Position numbers and translations under genes: made by a program | In this document: positions 53,706 through 63,062 of the stretch, in pieces | How the letters are laid out: each line of letters starts with the position of its first letter | Numbering within the stretch: position 1 is the first letter of the stretch | From: Paractinoplanes ovalisporus | GTDB taxonomy: Bacteria; Actinomycetota; Actinomycetes; Mycobacteriales; Micromonosporaceae | NCBI RefSeq assembly: GCF_016834655.1 | Contig: NZ_JAENHP010000020.1 | Location: forward strand, 124,001-188,000 | Direction: 5' to 3' | DNA length: 64,000 nucleotides | The notes under the pieces: generated by a model | Seen by the model: only the letters and a program-made list of their open reading frames with translations | Told to the model about the DNA's origin: nothing | The model's database searches: none

Positions 53706-54878
53706 CTACGCGCCGGGCGTGTCCTGGCCGAGCCACCGGAGGGTGTCTTCGATCCAGTCGGCGGTGTAGGCGCCCACGTGTGGGAGGTGGTCGAGGCCGA
53801 TGTGTTCGGTCGCGCCCTCGGCCGGGGTGAAGACGCGCAGCTCGCGACGGGGGCTGTTCACGGCCTGCTCGTACGAGCGGTAGGCGTCGGCGACCGGGAT
53901 CTGGCGGTCGTTCTCGCCGTGGGTGATGAGGAAGGCGCACGTGATGTGTTCGACCACGCCGTCCAGGGTCACCCGTTCGGCGTTTTTCAGGAACGTGTCG
54001 ACGTCGGGTTCGCCCCACACCCACAGCACGTGTTCCCAGTAGTGCGGCACCGGGTTCTCGCCCTCGCGCTGACGCCGGCGCTTCTGCACCTGGCCCCAGT
54101 TGTGGTTGGCGCCCCACGCCACGGCGAACTTCAGGCGCTTCTCGAAGGCGGCCGCCCTCGGCACGTAGAACCCACCCAGCGACCACCCGACCAGGCCGAT
54201 CCGCTCGGCGTCCACATCGGGCCGGGTCGCCAGGTAGTCGACGCAGGCACGGGCCCAGTCCTCGGTCTCCACGCGGGCCGTCAAACCGCCCAGCCGCAAA
54301 GCCTCGCCGCTGCCGGGGCAGTCGACCTGCAGCACCGAGACGCCCCGCGCCGCCATTTCGAGGGGCCAGCCCGAGGTGTACATGTGCTCCTTGGTCGAGT
54401 CCAGGCCGTTCCACATGATCACGGTGGGGGTGGGGTGGCCGTCGCGGGAGGCGTTCGTGAAGTAGGCCGGCAGCGTCGTGCCCTCGAACGGGACCTCGAC
54501 CCGGGTGGTCAGCGGGTCGACCAGATCGAACGACTTCCGCATGAGGTCGAGGCAGTGCTGGTAGACGGCCTTGCGACCGGGCGCCGAAGCGCTCTGCATG
54601 CGCTCGGCCTGGGCCACGTAGGCCGCGGCCCGCAGGTACTTCTGACCCGCCGTACGGGAATGCCCGGCCTTTTCCGCCTCGGCCGCCTGCCCCTCCAGCT
54701 GGTCGGCGACGCGCTGCCACGACGCCATGAAGTCCTTCGTGCCCACGTCGGAACCCTGAGCGGCGAGGTCGCGGATCGGGCGGCAGGCCCGGTCCACCTC
54801 GTCGATCGTGCCGCCGCTGTTGAGCGTCGCCACCACGCCCAGGTTCCAGATGTAGTTGCCGGGGAAGTACTCGAACAT
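53706..54878 (-). CDS. Alpha/beta-fold hydrolase resembling 2,6-dihydroxypseudooxynicotine C-C hydrolase
   Basis: 390 residues. A helical N-terminal lid (about 1-120) precedes the alpha/beta hydrolase core. The nucleophile is Ser233 in GWSLGG, the acid Asp324 (HGENDRQIP) and the base probably His359 (TEHIGLD). The layout matches the DHPON hydrolase/FrsA-like family, whose best-known member splits a C-C bond in nicotine degradation. ATG at 54878 is chosen because the conserved FEYFPGNYIWN follows. It is the last enzyme gene of the minus-strand catabolic operon, 7 nt after the FAH gene. A polyketide- or acyl-aromatic substrate is equally possible. Confidence 0.88.
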   Translation of the reverse strand: MFEYFPGNYIWNLGVVATLNSGGTIDEVDRACRPIRDLAAQGSDVGTKDFMASWQRVADQLEGQAAEAEKAGHSRTAGQKYLRAAAYVAQAERMQSASAPGRKAVYQHCLDLMRKSFDLVDPLTTRVEVPFEGTTLPAYFTNASRDGHPTPTVIMWNGLDSTKEHMYTSGWPLEMAARGVSVLQVDCPGSGEALRLGGLTARVETEDWARACVDYLATRPDVDAERIGLVGWSLGGFYVPRAAAFEKRLKFAVAWGANHNWGQVQKRRRQREGENPVPHYWEHVLWVWGEPDVDTFLKNAERVTLDGVVEHITCAFLITHGENDRQIPVADAYRSYEQAVNSPRRELRVFTPAEGATEHIGLDHLPHVGAYTADWIEDTLRWLGQDTPGA

Positions 54879-54885
54879 CGGGTGC

Positions 54886-55818
54886 CTACTTTCGGAAGGG
54901 CGAGAGCGGCGGGAACGGTTCGCCCGCGACGACGGTGTTGGTGAGGGTGCCGAGCCGGTCGACGGTGATCGCAACGGTGTCGCCCGGTTCGAGCGGCGGT
55001 GGCTCCTGGCGTCCACGGCGGCCCCACAGCTCGGCCAGGCAGCCGCCTCCCCCGGTGGTGCCCGAGGCGAGCACATCTCCGGCGCGCACGATGGAGTCGC
55101 GGGACGCGTACGCCACCATCGTGCGGAACGGCCAGCCCATCGAGCTGAGCCGGTCGCGGCCTACGGTCACGCCGTTCACGGTGACCGTGCAGGCGAGGTC
55201 GAGGAAGCCGTCGGCGTCGTGCCGGTCGGCCAGTTCGTCCGCGGTGACCAGCCACGGGCCGATCGAGGTGGCGAAGTCCTTGCCCTTGGCCGGGCCCAGC
55301 CCCACCCGCATCTCGCGGCTCTGCAGATCACGGGCCGACCAGTCGTTGAGGATGGTGTAGCCGAAGACGGCCCGCGCGGCCTCGTCCTCGGTCAGCGACG
55401 TGCCTCCGGAACCGAGCACACACGCCACTTCCAGCTCGAAGTCGAGGGCCTGGCTGCCCCACGGCCGGTGGATCTCCGCGAACGGCCCGGTCACGGTGTG
55501 CGGGTTGGTGAAATAGAACGTCGGCGCGTCGTACCACGCCTCGGGCACTCCGGCCGTCCCGTCCACGCTGCGCCGCACACCCTCCACATGCGACTCGAAG
55601 GTCACGAAATCCCGTACGCACGTAGGCCGTACGGGGGAAAGAAGCGTGACCGAATCGACCGGAAGGACCACCGGCCGCAGTGGGATCTCGAGCGCCCGCT
55701 CGAGGCCCATCGCCACCAGATCGTCGACGGTGAGGTTGTCCGGCAACGGATGCAGGCCGTCGTCGCGCACGACGGCACCGGCTACTCGCTCACCATCCAG
55801 ATAGGACGCCAGCCTCAC
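54886..55818 (-). CDS. Fumarylacetoacetate-hydrolase (FAH) family protein 1
   Basis: 310 residues. Hydrolase or isomerase/decarboxylase of ring-opening products. Conserved metal site DFELE (Asp126, Glu128, Glu130) with a later NDWSARD and KGKDFATS, and GDTVAITVDRLG at the end. GTG at 55818 overlaps the SDR stop (GTGA). It is a paralogue of the FAH protein at 57499 in the same operon. Confidence 0.92.
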   Translation of the reverse strand: MRLASYLDGERVAGAVVRDDGLHPLPDNLTVDDLVAMGLERALEIPLRPVVLPVDSVTLLSPVRPTCVRDFVTFESHVEGVRRSVDGTAGVPEAWYDAPTFYFTNPHTVTGPFAEIHRPWGSQALDFELEVACVLGSGGTSLTEDEAARAVFGYTILNDWSARDLQSREMRVGLGPAKGKDFATSIGPWLVTADELADRHDADGFLDLACTVTVNGVTVGRDRLSSMGWPFRTMVAYASRDSIVRAGDVLASGTTGGGGCLAELWGRRGRQEPPPLEPGDTVAITVDRLGTLTNTVVAGEPFPPLSPFRK

Positions 55819-56555
55819 GCGCGGCCCCCGATCGCGTCGGCGATGCCCTTGTGCGAGACGTGCCCGGTGAGGCCGCCGTCGACCACCAGCTCGGCGCCGC
55901 TCATGTAGGCCGACGCGTCCGAGACGAGGAAGACCATCAGCGGCGCGATGTCGGCGACGGTTCCCGTGCGCCCCAACGGAATCTCGGCCAGCGCGGCCGC
56001 GCGGAAGGCGGGCGATGCCGACTCCATCAGGGGTGTCTCGATCAGGCCGGGCAGCACGGCGTTGACGCGGATCCCGCGGGCGCCCAGTTCGAGCGAGGCG
56101 GTGCGGGTGAGGCCGCGCAGGGCCCATTTGCTGGCCGTGTACGCGGCGGCGACGTGCCCGCTGAGCGCGGCGACCGAGCAGACGTTGATGATGGACGAGC
56201 CCGGCGGCATGGCCGGAACCAGCGCCTGGATGCCGAGCAGGGGCCCGGTCACGTTGACGGCGAAGGTGCGGTTCCACGTGTCGAGGCCGACGTGCGGCAG
56301 CCGTTCCCGGCCGGCCACCCCGGCGTTGTTGATGAGCGCGTGCACCACCGGAAGCTCGGCCGCGAGCCGCTGCCAGCCGTCGGCGTCGCACACGTCCAAC
56401 TGCCGGTAGGTCACGTCCTTCCGCTCGTCGACCGGTTCGAGCACGTCGGTGGCGACCACCGTGGCTCCGGCCTCGGCGAGCGCAGCCACCTCGGCCGCGC
56501 CCTGCCCGCGGGCGCCGCCGGTGACCACCACGACCTTGCCGCCGAGGACACCCAT
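55815..56555 (-). CDS. Short-chain dehydrogenase/reductase
   Basis: 246 residues, classical SDR. Cofactor motif TGGARGQG (12-19) with Asp37 after strand 2 suggesting NAD, NNAG (76-79), and the triad Ser127, Tyr139 and Lys143 (YTASK). Oxidises or reduces an alcohol/ketone in the pathway. Its ATG overlaps the dioxygenase stop by one base. Confidence 0.94.
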   Translation of the reverse strand: MGVLGGKVVVVTGGARGQGAAEVAALAEAGATVVATDVLEPVDERKDVTYRQLDVCDADGWQRLAAELPVVHALINNAGVAGRERLPHVGLDTWNRTFAVNVTGPLLGIQALVPAMPPGSSIINVCSVAALSGHVAAAYTASKWALRGLTRTASLELGARGIRVNAVLPGLIETPLMESASPAFRAAALAEIPLGRTGTVADIAPLMVFLVSDASAYMSGAELVVDGGLTGHVSHKGIADAIGGRA

Positions 56556-57502
56556 CAGACCGGTGGCGCGACGAAAACGCCGCGGTCCTTGTCGTTGAAG
56601 CTCTCCTTGGCGATCAGCTCGCTCATCGGATCGGCCGTGCCCCACTGGTCCTGGGTCATCGGGTCGGCGATGTCGTAGACGCTGGGATGCCACTGGTCGG
56701 TCTCGAGGCGTTCCAGCTCGGTCGTGTACTCCATCGTGTTGCCGCTGGGGTCGAGGAAGTACGAGAACGTGTTGTTGCCGGCCATGTGGCGGCCCGGCCC
56801 CCACACCTTCCTGATGCCGGCCCGCATGACCCGGCCGGTCCCCCGCATGTACTCGTCGAGGCCGCGCATCTCGAACGACACGTGGTGCACGGAGGTGTGC
56901 GGGCCCTTGGCGAGGGCGAGGCTGTGGTGCCAGTCGTTGCACCGCATGAAGTGCATCATCTCGCCCATGTGCTGCCCCCACAGGCTGTCGGTGAGCTTGA
57001 ACCCGAGGTGGGTCTCGTAGAACTCCCGCGTCCGGTTGATGTCGTCGGAGTTCATGACCGCGTGGGAGATCCGTACGGGAATCGCCTCGCCCTCCTCGAC
57101 CGCACGGTGCCGGCGGGTCTGCACGCCGCTGGAGATCTCGATCGTGCGGCCGTCGACGTCGAAGAAGCGGAAACCGTAGCCGCCGCCCGCGGTCTGCAGC
57201 TGGTCGGGCGCGGCGACGATCGTGACGCCGGCCGCAGCGAGCCGAGCCGCGAGAGCGTCGACCGCGGCGTCGTCCTCGGCGCCGAACGAGATGAGGTCGA
57301 GGCGCTTCTCCGCCGCCTTGCGCAGCCGGATCACGTACTGCTCGGGTGATCCCTCGGTGGCCAGGTAGGACAGGTCGCCGTCGGTGCCGGTCTCGGTGAG
57401 TCCCCAGGTGTCCTTGTAGAAGCTGCGCTGGGTGTCGTAGTCGGGGACGGCCAGGTCGACGTGGCGCAGGTGGGTGATGCCGAACTCGTTGCGGTTGCTC
57501 AT
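56555..57502 (-). CDS. Extradiol-type VOC dioxygenase
   Basis: 315 residues with two VOC modules, as in type I extradiol ring-cleavage enzymes. The likely Fe(II) ligands are His147 (RISHAVM), His207 (SVHHVSF) and Glu258 (NTMEYT) in the second module. Cleaves a catechol-like ring. ATG at 57502 overlaps the FAH2 stop. The C-terminal 45 residues extend past the usual end. Confidence 0.93.
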   Translation of the reverse strand: MSNRNEFGITHLRHVDLAVPDYDTQRSFYKDTWGLTETGTDGDLSYLATEGSPEQYVIRLRKAAEKRLDLISFGAEDDAAVDALAARLAAAGVTIVAAPDQLQTAGGGYGFRFFDVDGRTIEISSGVQTRRHRAVEEGEAIPVRISHAVMNSDDINRTREFYETHLGFKLTDSLWGQHMGEMMHFMRCNDWHHSLALAKGPHTSVHHVSFEMRGLDEYMRGTGRVMRAGIRKVWGPGRHMAGNNTFSYFLDPSGNTMEYTTELERLETDQWHPSVYDIADPMTQDQWGTADPMSELIAKESFNDKDRGVFVAPPV

Positions 57503-58557
57503 GGTGCTCTCCTTGTCCGAGCGGCCCGCCGGTCCAGCAGCTCGATGAGGTTGCCTTCGGGGCCGGCCATCGACTGGACCTCCTCGGGCACGCGGCGGCG
57601 GGCGGGGACTATCGGCGGGACGGTCTCGCCGGAGGCAACGATGCGGTTGCGGATGGTGCCCAGCCGTTCGATCGACATCTCGACCACGTCGCCGATCCGC
57701 AGGGGTGGTGGGGCGAGCCGGCCGCTGCGGCCCCACGCCTCGGCCAGGGCGCCGCTGCCGCATGTGCCGGAGGCCAGCACCTCGCCCGCCTTGACCCAGG
57801 AGGCCCGGGACGCGTACGAGACCAGGTGCTCGAACGACCAGCCCATGCCGGCCGAGCGGTCGCCGCCGACCCGGACGCCGTTGACCCGCACCGACATGTC
57901 GAGGTCGAGGAAGCCGTCGGCGTCGCGGCAGTCGTCCAGCTCGTCGGCGGTCACGATCCACGGGCCGATGGTGGTGGCGAAGTCCTTGCCCTTGGACGGG
58001 CCGAGGCCCAGCTTCATCTCGCGGCCCTGCACGTCGCGGGCCGACCAGTCGTTCATGACCAGATAGCCGCCGATGGCCGCGCCGGCCTCGGCCGGGGTCA
58101 CGTTGCGCACGTCCCGGCAGATCACGGCGGCCAGCTCCAGCTCGAAGTCGAGGCGCTCGGTGTCGGGGGGCATGGCGACGTCCTCGTACGGGCCGGTGAC
58201 CGCGTGCGGCGCCATGAAGAGGAACGAGGGAGCGGCGTACCACTCGGCCGGCACCCCGGCGGCGCCCTGCATCCCCTTGCCGACGCCCTCGACGTGCGCC
58301 TCGAACGTCAGGAAGTCGCGCATGGCGACCGGGTAGACCGGCGGCAGCAGCACCACGTCGGACGGGCTCAGGCCGTCCGCGCGGGCGGCGGCGTCCGCGG
58401 CTTCTTCACGGGTGGCGGCGTCCGCGGCCAGCAGACCGATCAGGTCGGTGCCCTCGGAAAACTCGTGGATCCACCACTGCGACCGGTCGCCGACGACCAG
58501 CCCGGTGCGGCGGCGGCCGGCCGGGTCGTGGACCAGGCGGAACGCGGCGAGCTGCAC
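57499..58557 (-). CDS. Fumarylacetoacetate-hydrolase (FAH) family protein 2
   Basis: 352 residues, longer than FAH1 because of an N-terminal domain of about 75 residues (RLVHDPAGRRRTGLVVGD). The metal motif DFELE and NDWSARD are intact. GTG at 58557 lies 5 nt after the ABM stop. Having two FAH-type enzymes in one operon suggests two steps after ring opening, for example hydrolysis and decarboxylation/isomerisation. Confidence 0.92.
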   Translation of the reverse strand: MQLAAFRLVHDPAGRRRTGLVVGDRSQWWIHEFSEGTDLIGLLAADAATREEAADAAARADGLSPSDVVLLPPVYPVAMRDFLTFEAHVEGVGKGMQGAAGVPAEWYAAPSFLFMAPHAVTGPYEDVAMPPDTERLDFELELAAVICRDVRNVTPAEAGAAIGGYLVMNDWSARDVQGREMKLGLGPSKGKDFATTIGPWIVTADELDDCRDADGFLDLDMSVRVNGVRVGGDRSAGMGWSFEHLVSYASRASWVKAGEVLASGTCGSGALAEAWGRSGRLAPPPLRIGDVVEMSIERLGTIRNRIVASGETVPPIVPARRRVPEEVQSMAGPEGNLIELLDRRAARTRRAP

Positions 58558-58562
58558 GGCGG

Positions 58563-58853
58563 TCAGCCGATCGTGGTGTAGAAGGCGCGCTCACGCTGGG
58601 CGAGCACCGGGATCGCCTGGCCGTGGCCGTACTCGGCGAAGTGGGCCGAAGCGCCGTGGGCCGCGTACGCCTCCTCGTCGGTATAGACCTCGAAGAGACG
58701 GAACACGCTCGGCTCGGCCGGGTCCTGGTACGCCTGGTAGTAGAGGTTCCCCGGCTCCTGACGCGAGGGCGGTGTCAGTTTCTCGATCGCGTCGAGCACG
58801 ACGTCCTCCTTGCCGGGTTCGGCGGTCCAGGTGGCGCTGACGACGTAGGCCAT
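58563..58853 (-). CDS. Antibiotic-biosynthesis-monooxygenase (ABM) domain protein
   Basis: 96 residues, a ferredoxin-like dimeric fold. The motifs VVSATWTAEPGKEDVV, EPGNLYYQAYQDP and FRLFEVYTDEEAYAAH define the ABM/YgiN family, which acts as cofactor-free quinol or phenol monooxygenase. First gene of the minus-strand catabolic operon, with GAGGAG before ATG at 58853. Confidence 0.9.
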   Translation of the reverse strand: MAYVVSATWTAEPGKEDVVLDAIEKLTPPSRQEPGNLYYQAYQDPAEPSVFRLFEVYTDEEAYAAHGASAHFAEYGHGQAIPVLAQRERAFYTTIG

Positions 58854-59069
58854 GGCGGGCTCCTCGGGGCTCGGCTGAACGCAACCTCACGCTAAGTGCG
58901 GCCGGGGGCATGCGAGAAAGTGCCGGAACAGATGCCTGGCATCACGGTTGCAGGCATGTTTCTCCTCTGATGGCTGCCATGCGCATCACGAGGTTCCGGC
59001 TCGTGGCCGGTCGTGCTTGCCTGTGGCGGACGACACATGCTCCCGCCTTTCAGCGCCCGAGGAGATGCC
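58854..59069. promoter_or_regulatory. Divergent promoter region of the catabolic locus
   Basis: 216 bp between the two operons. ATGCCTGGCAT at 58932-58942 is an 11-bp palindrome and may be an operator. No regulator gene for the locus is seen in the window. Confidence 0.5.
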
Positions 59070-60032
59070 GTGAAACGGAAACGCCTGATAATCCCCGCCG
59101 TTTTTGTCCTGGGCCTGAGTGCCTGCTCGGGTGACACCCGACCGGCCACCGGCAGCGCCGCCGCTGCGAGCGCCGGCACCAAGGCCATCGCCTTCTCCCC
59201 GCTGGCCCTGAAGATCCCGGCGATGAAGGGCCTCTCCGAGGGCGTGCAGGGATACGGCAGGAGCCAGGGCTACGAGGTCATCGTGCAGGACCCCAACCTG
59301 GACCCGCAGAAGCAGCTGACCGAGCTGCAGAGCGTCATCGAGACCGGCCGCGTCGGCGGCGCCTGGGTCATCGCGGTGCAGCCCTCCTCGCTCTCGGCAC
59401 TGGTGAAGACCGCGCAGGAGAAGAAGATCCCGCTGATCCTCAACGGCGTGCCCACGGACTACGGGCTGGCCGGGCTCGAGCCGCTGGTCTCGTTCTCGAC
59501 CATCGACTACGAGGCACAGGGCAAGGCCATCGGCGAGGAACTCGGCCAGTGCGTCAACGAGAAACTGGGCGGCAAGGCCGAGGTCTTCCACCTGATCAAC
59601 CAGCCCGGCACGGCCGGCAAGGAGCAGCTCGAGTCGTCGGCGCTGGCCGCGCTCAAGGCCACCGCGCCGGGCGCGACGATCGTGCAGGACGTGGTGACCA
59701 CCGACCGGCAGGCCGTGCAGACCGGGGTCAGCAGCGCGCTGCAGGGCCACCCGGGTGTCACCGCCGTGCTGGGCGCCAACGACGAGGCCGCCCTGGGGTC
59801 GCTCGGCGCGTTCGACGCGGCCGGCAAGAAGCTGACCTGCCTGACCGAGGCCGGCGGCAACGACGAGGTGCTGGGCCTGGTCAAGGAGGGCAGGATCTAT
59901 GCCTCGGTGGTGCTGCAGTTCGACGCCGACATGAAGCAGTCGTTCGACGCGCTGGTGACGATGATGGGCGACCCGTCCGCGACCGGGGTGCAGATGACCG
60001 TGCCGCAAGAGGTCATGAAGGCCGGGGGCTGA
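59070..60032 (+). CDS. CUT2-type substrate-binding lipoprotein
   Basis: 320 residues. A lipoprotein signal with LSAC (Cys19) and a periplasmic-binding fold of the RbsB type (Peripla_BP_4: AIAFSPLALKIPAMKGL start and GVTAVLGANDEAALG in the second lobe). It binds the solute for the following permease and ATPase. GTG at 59070 follows GAGGAGA. Confidence 0.93.
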   Translation: MKRKRLIIPAVFVLGLSACSGDTRPATGSAAAASAGTKAIAFSPLALKIPAMKGLSEGVQGYGRSQGYEVIVQDPNLDPQKQLTELQSVIETGRVGGAWVIAVQPSSLSALVKTAQEKKIPLILNGVPTDYGLAGLEPLVSFSTIDYEAQGKAIGEELGQCVNEKLGGKAEVFHLINQPGTAGKEQLESSALAALKATAPGATIVQDVVTTDRQAVQTGVSSALQGHPGVTAVLGANDEAALGSLGAFDAAGKKLTCLTEAGGNDEVLGLVKEGRIYASVVLQFDADMKQSFDALVTMMGDPSATGVQMTVPQEVMKAGG

Positions 60033-60042
60033 GGTCGTGGCC

Positions 60043-61086
60043 ATGACAGCCGCCGTCCCCGCCACCGAAGCCGCCGTGCCCGCCGGGCGCGACATGCCCC
60101 GGGCGGTCACCCTGCTGGTGTTCGCGCGCGACCGCGGCATCTTCATCCTGTGGGGCGCGATCATCCTGGCGTTCTCGTTCTGGTGCGCGCCCTACTTCGC
60201 GACACTCGACAACGCGATGCTGGTGGCGAACGCGGCCGCCATCACCGCCATCTTCGCGGCCGGGGTCGGCATCGGCGTGATGACCGGGGTGCTCGACCTG
60301 TCGCTGCCGGGCACGGCCGCGTTCGCCGCCTGCGTGGTCGGCTGGCTGATGACCCACGGGCAGCCGACCTGGCTGTCGCTGACCGTGGGCCTGCTCGCGG
60401 GCGCGGTCGTCGGGCTTGTCAACGGCCTGATCGCGCTGCGCGGCTTCAACCCGATCATCGTCACGATCGGCACGCTCTCGGCGCTGTCCGGCCTGGCCGC
60501 GGTGATCGCCGGCGGATACACGTTCCCGGGCCTGCGCAGCCTGCAGTTCATGGGCACCGACCGCTACGTCGGGGTGCCGGCGCCGGTCTACATCGTGGCC
60601 GTCCTGTTCCTGGCCGGCTTCCTGTTCCTCACCCGCACCCGGGACGGGATCCGGCTGATGGCGGTCGGCGGCAACGCCGAGGCGGCCCGCCGCTCCGGCA
60701 TCCACAGCGAGCGCTACCGCGTGCTCGGGTTCGTCATCTCGGGGCTGTGCGCGGCGCTGGGCGGGCTGGTGTCGACGGCGGTGACGACCGAGGCGACCCC
60801 GGAGGCGAGCCCCGGCATCATCTTCAACGCGCTGACCGCCGTCGCCCTGGCCGGGGTGGCGCTGACCGGCGGGCGGGGCTCGCTCCCCCGCGTACTCGTG
60901 GGAGCCCTGATCTTGGCCACCATCGCCAACGGGCTGACCATCCGCGGCGTGCAGCCCTACTGGGCCACGGTGCTGACCGGGGTGCTGCTGCTCGGCTCGC
61001 TCGGCCTGGAACGGGTCATTCAGCGCAGCGTCTCCAACCGGCTGATGGCCACCGCGAACCTGTCCGTGCATTCCGGGAAGGCGTGA
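60043..61086 (+). CDS. CUT2-type ABC permease
   Basis: 347 residues with eight to ten helices of the RbsC type. Visible motifs: GIGVMTGVLDLSLPGT near helix 3, NAEAARRSGI in the ATPase-contact loop, and ALTGGRGSLPRVLVGALIL. I chose ATG at 60043 because GAGG lies 8 nt upstream; GTG at 60037 is too close. The stop overlaps the next start. Confidence 0.92.
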   Translation: MTAAVPATEAAVPAGRDMPRAVTLLVFARDRGIFILWGAIILAFSFWCAPYFATLDNAMLVANAAAITAIFAAGVGIGVMTGVLDLSLPGTAAFAACVVGWLMTHGQPTWLSLTVGLLAGAVVGLVNGLIALRGFNPIIVTIGTLSALSGLAAVIAGGYTFPGLRSLQFMGTDRYVGVPAPVYIVAVLFLAGFLFLTRTRDGIRLMAVGGNAEAARRSGIHSERYRVLGFVISGLCAALGGLVSTAVTTEATPEASPGIIFNALTAVALAGVALTGGRGSLPRVLVGALILATIANGLTIRGVQPYWATVLTGVLLLGSLGLERVIQRSVSNRLMATANLSVHSGKA

Positions 61087-61877
61087 TGATGACCGCTGCT
61101 CTGCGACTCACCGGCATCGACATGCACTACGGCTATGTCCGCGCGCTCACCGGCATCGACTTCCACGTGCAGCCGGGCGAGGTGGTCGGGCTGCTCGGCG
61201 ACAACGGCGCCGGCAAGTCGACCCTGCTCAAGATCATGTCGGGTGCGCACCGGCCCAGCGGCGGCACGGTCGAGGTGCACGGCCGGAAGGTCGAACTCCA
61301 CGAGCCCAGCGACGCCGCCCGGGCCGGCGTGCAGATGGTCTATCAGGACCTCGCCCTGGTCGACGCCCAGGACATCGCCACCAACCTGAACATCGGCCGC
61401 GAGATCCTGCGCCGCGGTCCCCTGGGCTGGCTCGGGTTCGTCGACCACAAGGCGATGCGCAGGCGTTCCGAGGCCGAGCTCGACCGGTTGGGCGTACGGA
61501 CGGCGCCGATGACCCGTCCGGTCGAGATGCTCTCGGGCGGGCAGCGGCAGGTCGTCGCGCTCGCCCGCAGCGCGATCCGGGTCGCCGGGGCCGGGCAGGG
61601 TGTGCTGCTGCTCGACGAGCCCACCGCCGCCCTCGGCTATGAACAGACCAAGCAGGTCGAGGCGCTGATCCGGCGGATGGCCGCCGAGGGCGTCGCGATC
61701 GTGCTCGTGACGCACAATCTGCCGCTCTGCCACGAGGTCGCGGATCGGGTCGTGATCCTCAATCGTGGCGTGAAGGTCGCCGACGTGCGCCTCGACGAGA
61801 CCGAGAACGACCACATCGTCGGCTGGATCACCGGCGCCCGCCCGTCCCAGTTCGTCACCCGACAGGAGATCTCATGA
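61086..61877 (+). CDS. CUT2-type ABC ATPase (single-domain)
   Basis: 263 residues. Walker A GDNGAGKS (38-45), signature LSGGQRQV and Walker B LLLDEPTAALG. Unlike RbsA it has only one nucleotide-binding domain, like FrcA, so it works as a homodimer. ATG at 61086 overlaps the permease stop; the end overlaps the monooxygenase start. Confidence 0.93.
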   Translation: MMTAALRLTGIDMHYGYVRALTGIDFHVQPGEVVGLLGDNGAGKSTLLKIMSGAHRPSGGTVEVHGRKVELHEPSDAARAGVQMVYQDLALVDAQDIATNLNIGREILRRGPLGWLGFVDHKAMRRRSEAELDRLGVRTAPMTRPVEMLSGGQRQVVALARSAIRVAGAGQGVLLLDEPTAALGYEQTKQVEALIRRMAAEGVAIVLVTHNLPLCHEVADRVVILNRGVKVADVRLDETENDHIVGWITGARPSQFVTRQEIS

Positions 61878-62998
61878 CGGTCAACCGTGTGCTCGTCGTC
61901 GGCGGCGGCATCACCGGCAGTGTCCTCGCCATCGCCCTGGCCAAGCGCGGCGTCACGGTCGTGCTGGCCGAACTGCGCGACCGGATGGGCGGGGCCGGTC
62001 ACGGCATCACGTTGCAGGGCAACGCCTTACGCGCGTTCGCGGCGGCCGGAGTCTACGAGCGGATCGCCGAGCGGGGGTACGCGTTCGGCAACCTGCGCAT
62101 GCGCCGGGCCGACGGTCAGGTGCTCATGGAGATCCCCACTCCCCCGATGGGCGGCCCCGATCTGCCGCCGACCATGGGCGCGCTGCGGTCCGACGTGGCC
62201 GACGTGCTCTCCGAGGAGGTGCGGGCGTCCGGGGTCGACGTCCGGCTGGGCACCACCGTGACGTCCATTGAAGACAGACCGGGTTCCGTACGGGCAAAGC
62301 TCTCGGACGGCACCGAGGAGAGCTTCGACCTGATCGTCGGGGCCGACGGCATCCGCTCCCGGGTGCGCTCGATGATCGGGATCGAGGCGGAACCCCGTAC
62401 GGTCGGCATGGGCATCTGGCGTGTGGTGGCGAGACGCCCGGCCGCGATGGACTGCTCGGAGCTCTACTACGGTGGGCCCAGATACAAGGCCGGTTACACG
62501 CCGATCTCGGACGAGCTCTGTTACGCGTTCCTGCTCGAGGGCAATCTCGGGCCCGAGTTCGTGGGCGAGCACCCCAACGGCAAGGTTCTCAAGGAACACG
62601 GCCAGGGGTACGGGGGTCTGTGGGGCGAGATCCGCGACAGCCTCGACGACGACGCGGTGGTCAACTACCAGCACATCGAGTCGGTGCTCGTGCCGTCGCC
62701 GTGGTTCCGGGGCCGCAGCATCGTGATCGGTGACGCCGCCCATGCCTGCCCGCCGCTGATCGCCCAGGGCGCGGCGATGTGCGCGGAGGATGCGGTGGTG
62801 CTGGCCGAGATGGTGACCGGCGACGACGACGTGGACGCGGCGCTGGCCGGGTTCATGGAGCGGCGCTTCCCACGGGTGCGGATGGTGCTCGACAACAGCC
62901 TGCAGCTGGCCGAGTGGGAGATCCACCCGGCGACGCCGGGCGCCGACCCGGGACGCATCATGGGGCAGACCCTGCACGCGATGACGGCACCGGCATGA
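61874..62998 (+). CDS. FAD-dependent aromatic monooxygenase (class A)
   Basis: 374 residues, PHBH fold. FAD motif GGGITG (10-15), DG motif VGADGIRSR and GD motif IVIGDAAHACPP. It hydroxylates a phenolic or pyridinol ring with NAD(P)H and O2, probably before ring cleavage. The start overlaps the ATPase stop (ATGA), so it is part of the transport operon. Confidence 0.93.
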   Translation: MTVNRVLVVGGGITGSVLAIALAKRGVTVVLAELRDRMGGAGHGITLQGNALRAFAAAGVYERIAERGYAFGNLRMRRADGQVLMEIPTPPMGGPDLPPTMGALRSDVADVLSEEVRASGVDVRLGTTVTSIEDRPGSVRAKLSDGTEESFDLIVGADGIRSRVRSMIGIEAEPRTVGMGIWRVVARRPAAMDCSELYYGGPRYKAGYTPISDELCYAFLLEGNLGPEFVGEHPNGKVLKEHGQGYGGLWGEIRDSLDDDAVVNYQHIESVLVPSPWFRGRSIVIGDAAHACPPLIAQGAAMCAEDAVVLAEMVTGDDDVDAALAGFMERRFPRVRMVLDNSLQLAEWEIHPATPGADPGRIMGQTLHAMTAPA

Positions 62999-63062
62999 GC
63001 GACTGCACCGGAGTGAGCGAAGCGGTCGTAGGGCCAGGAGGGCATGCCACCGGAGATTCAGC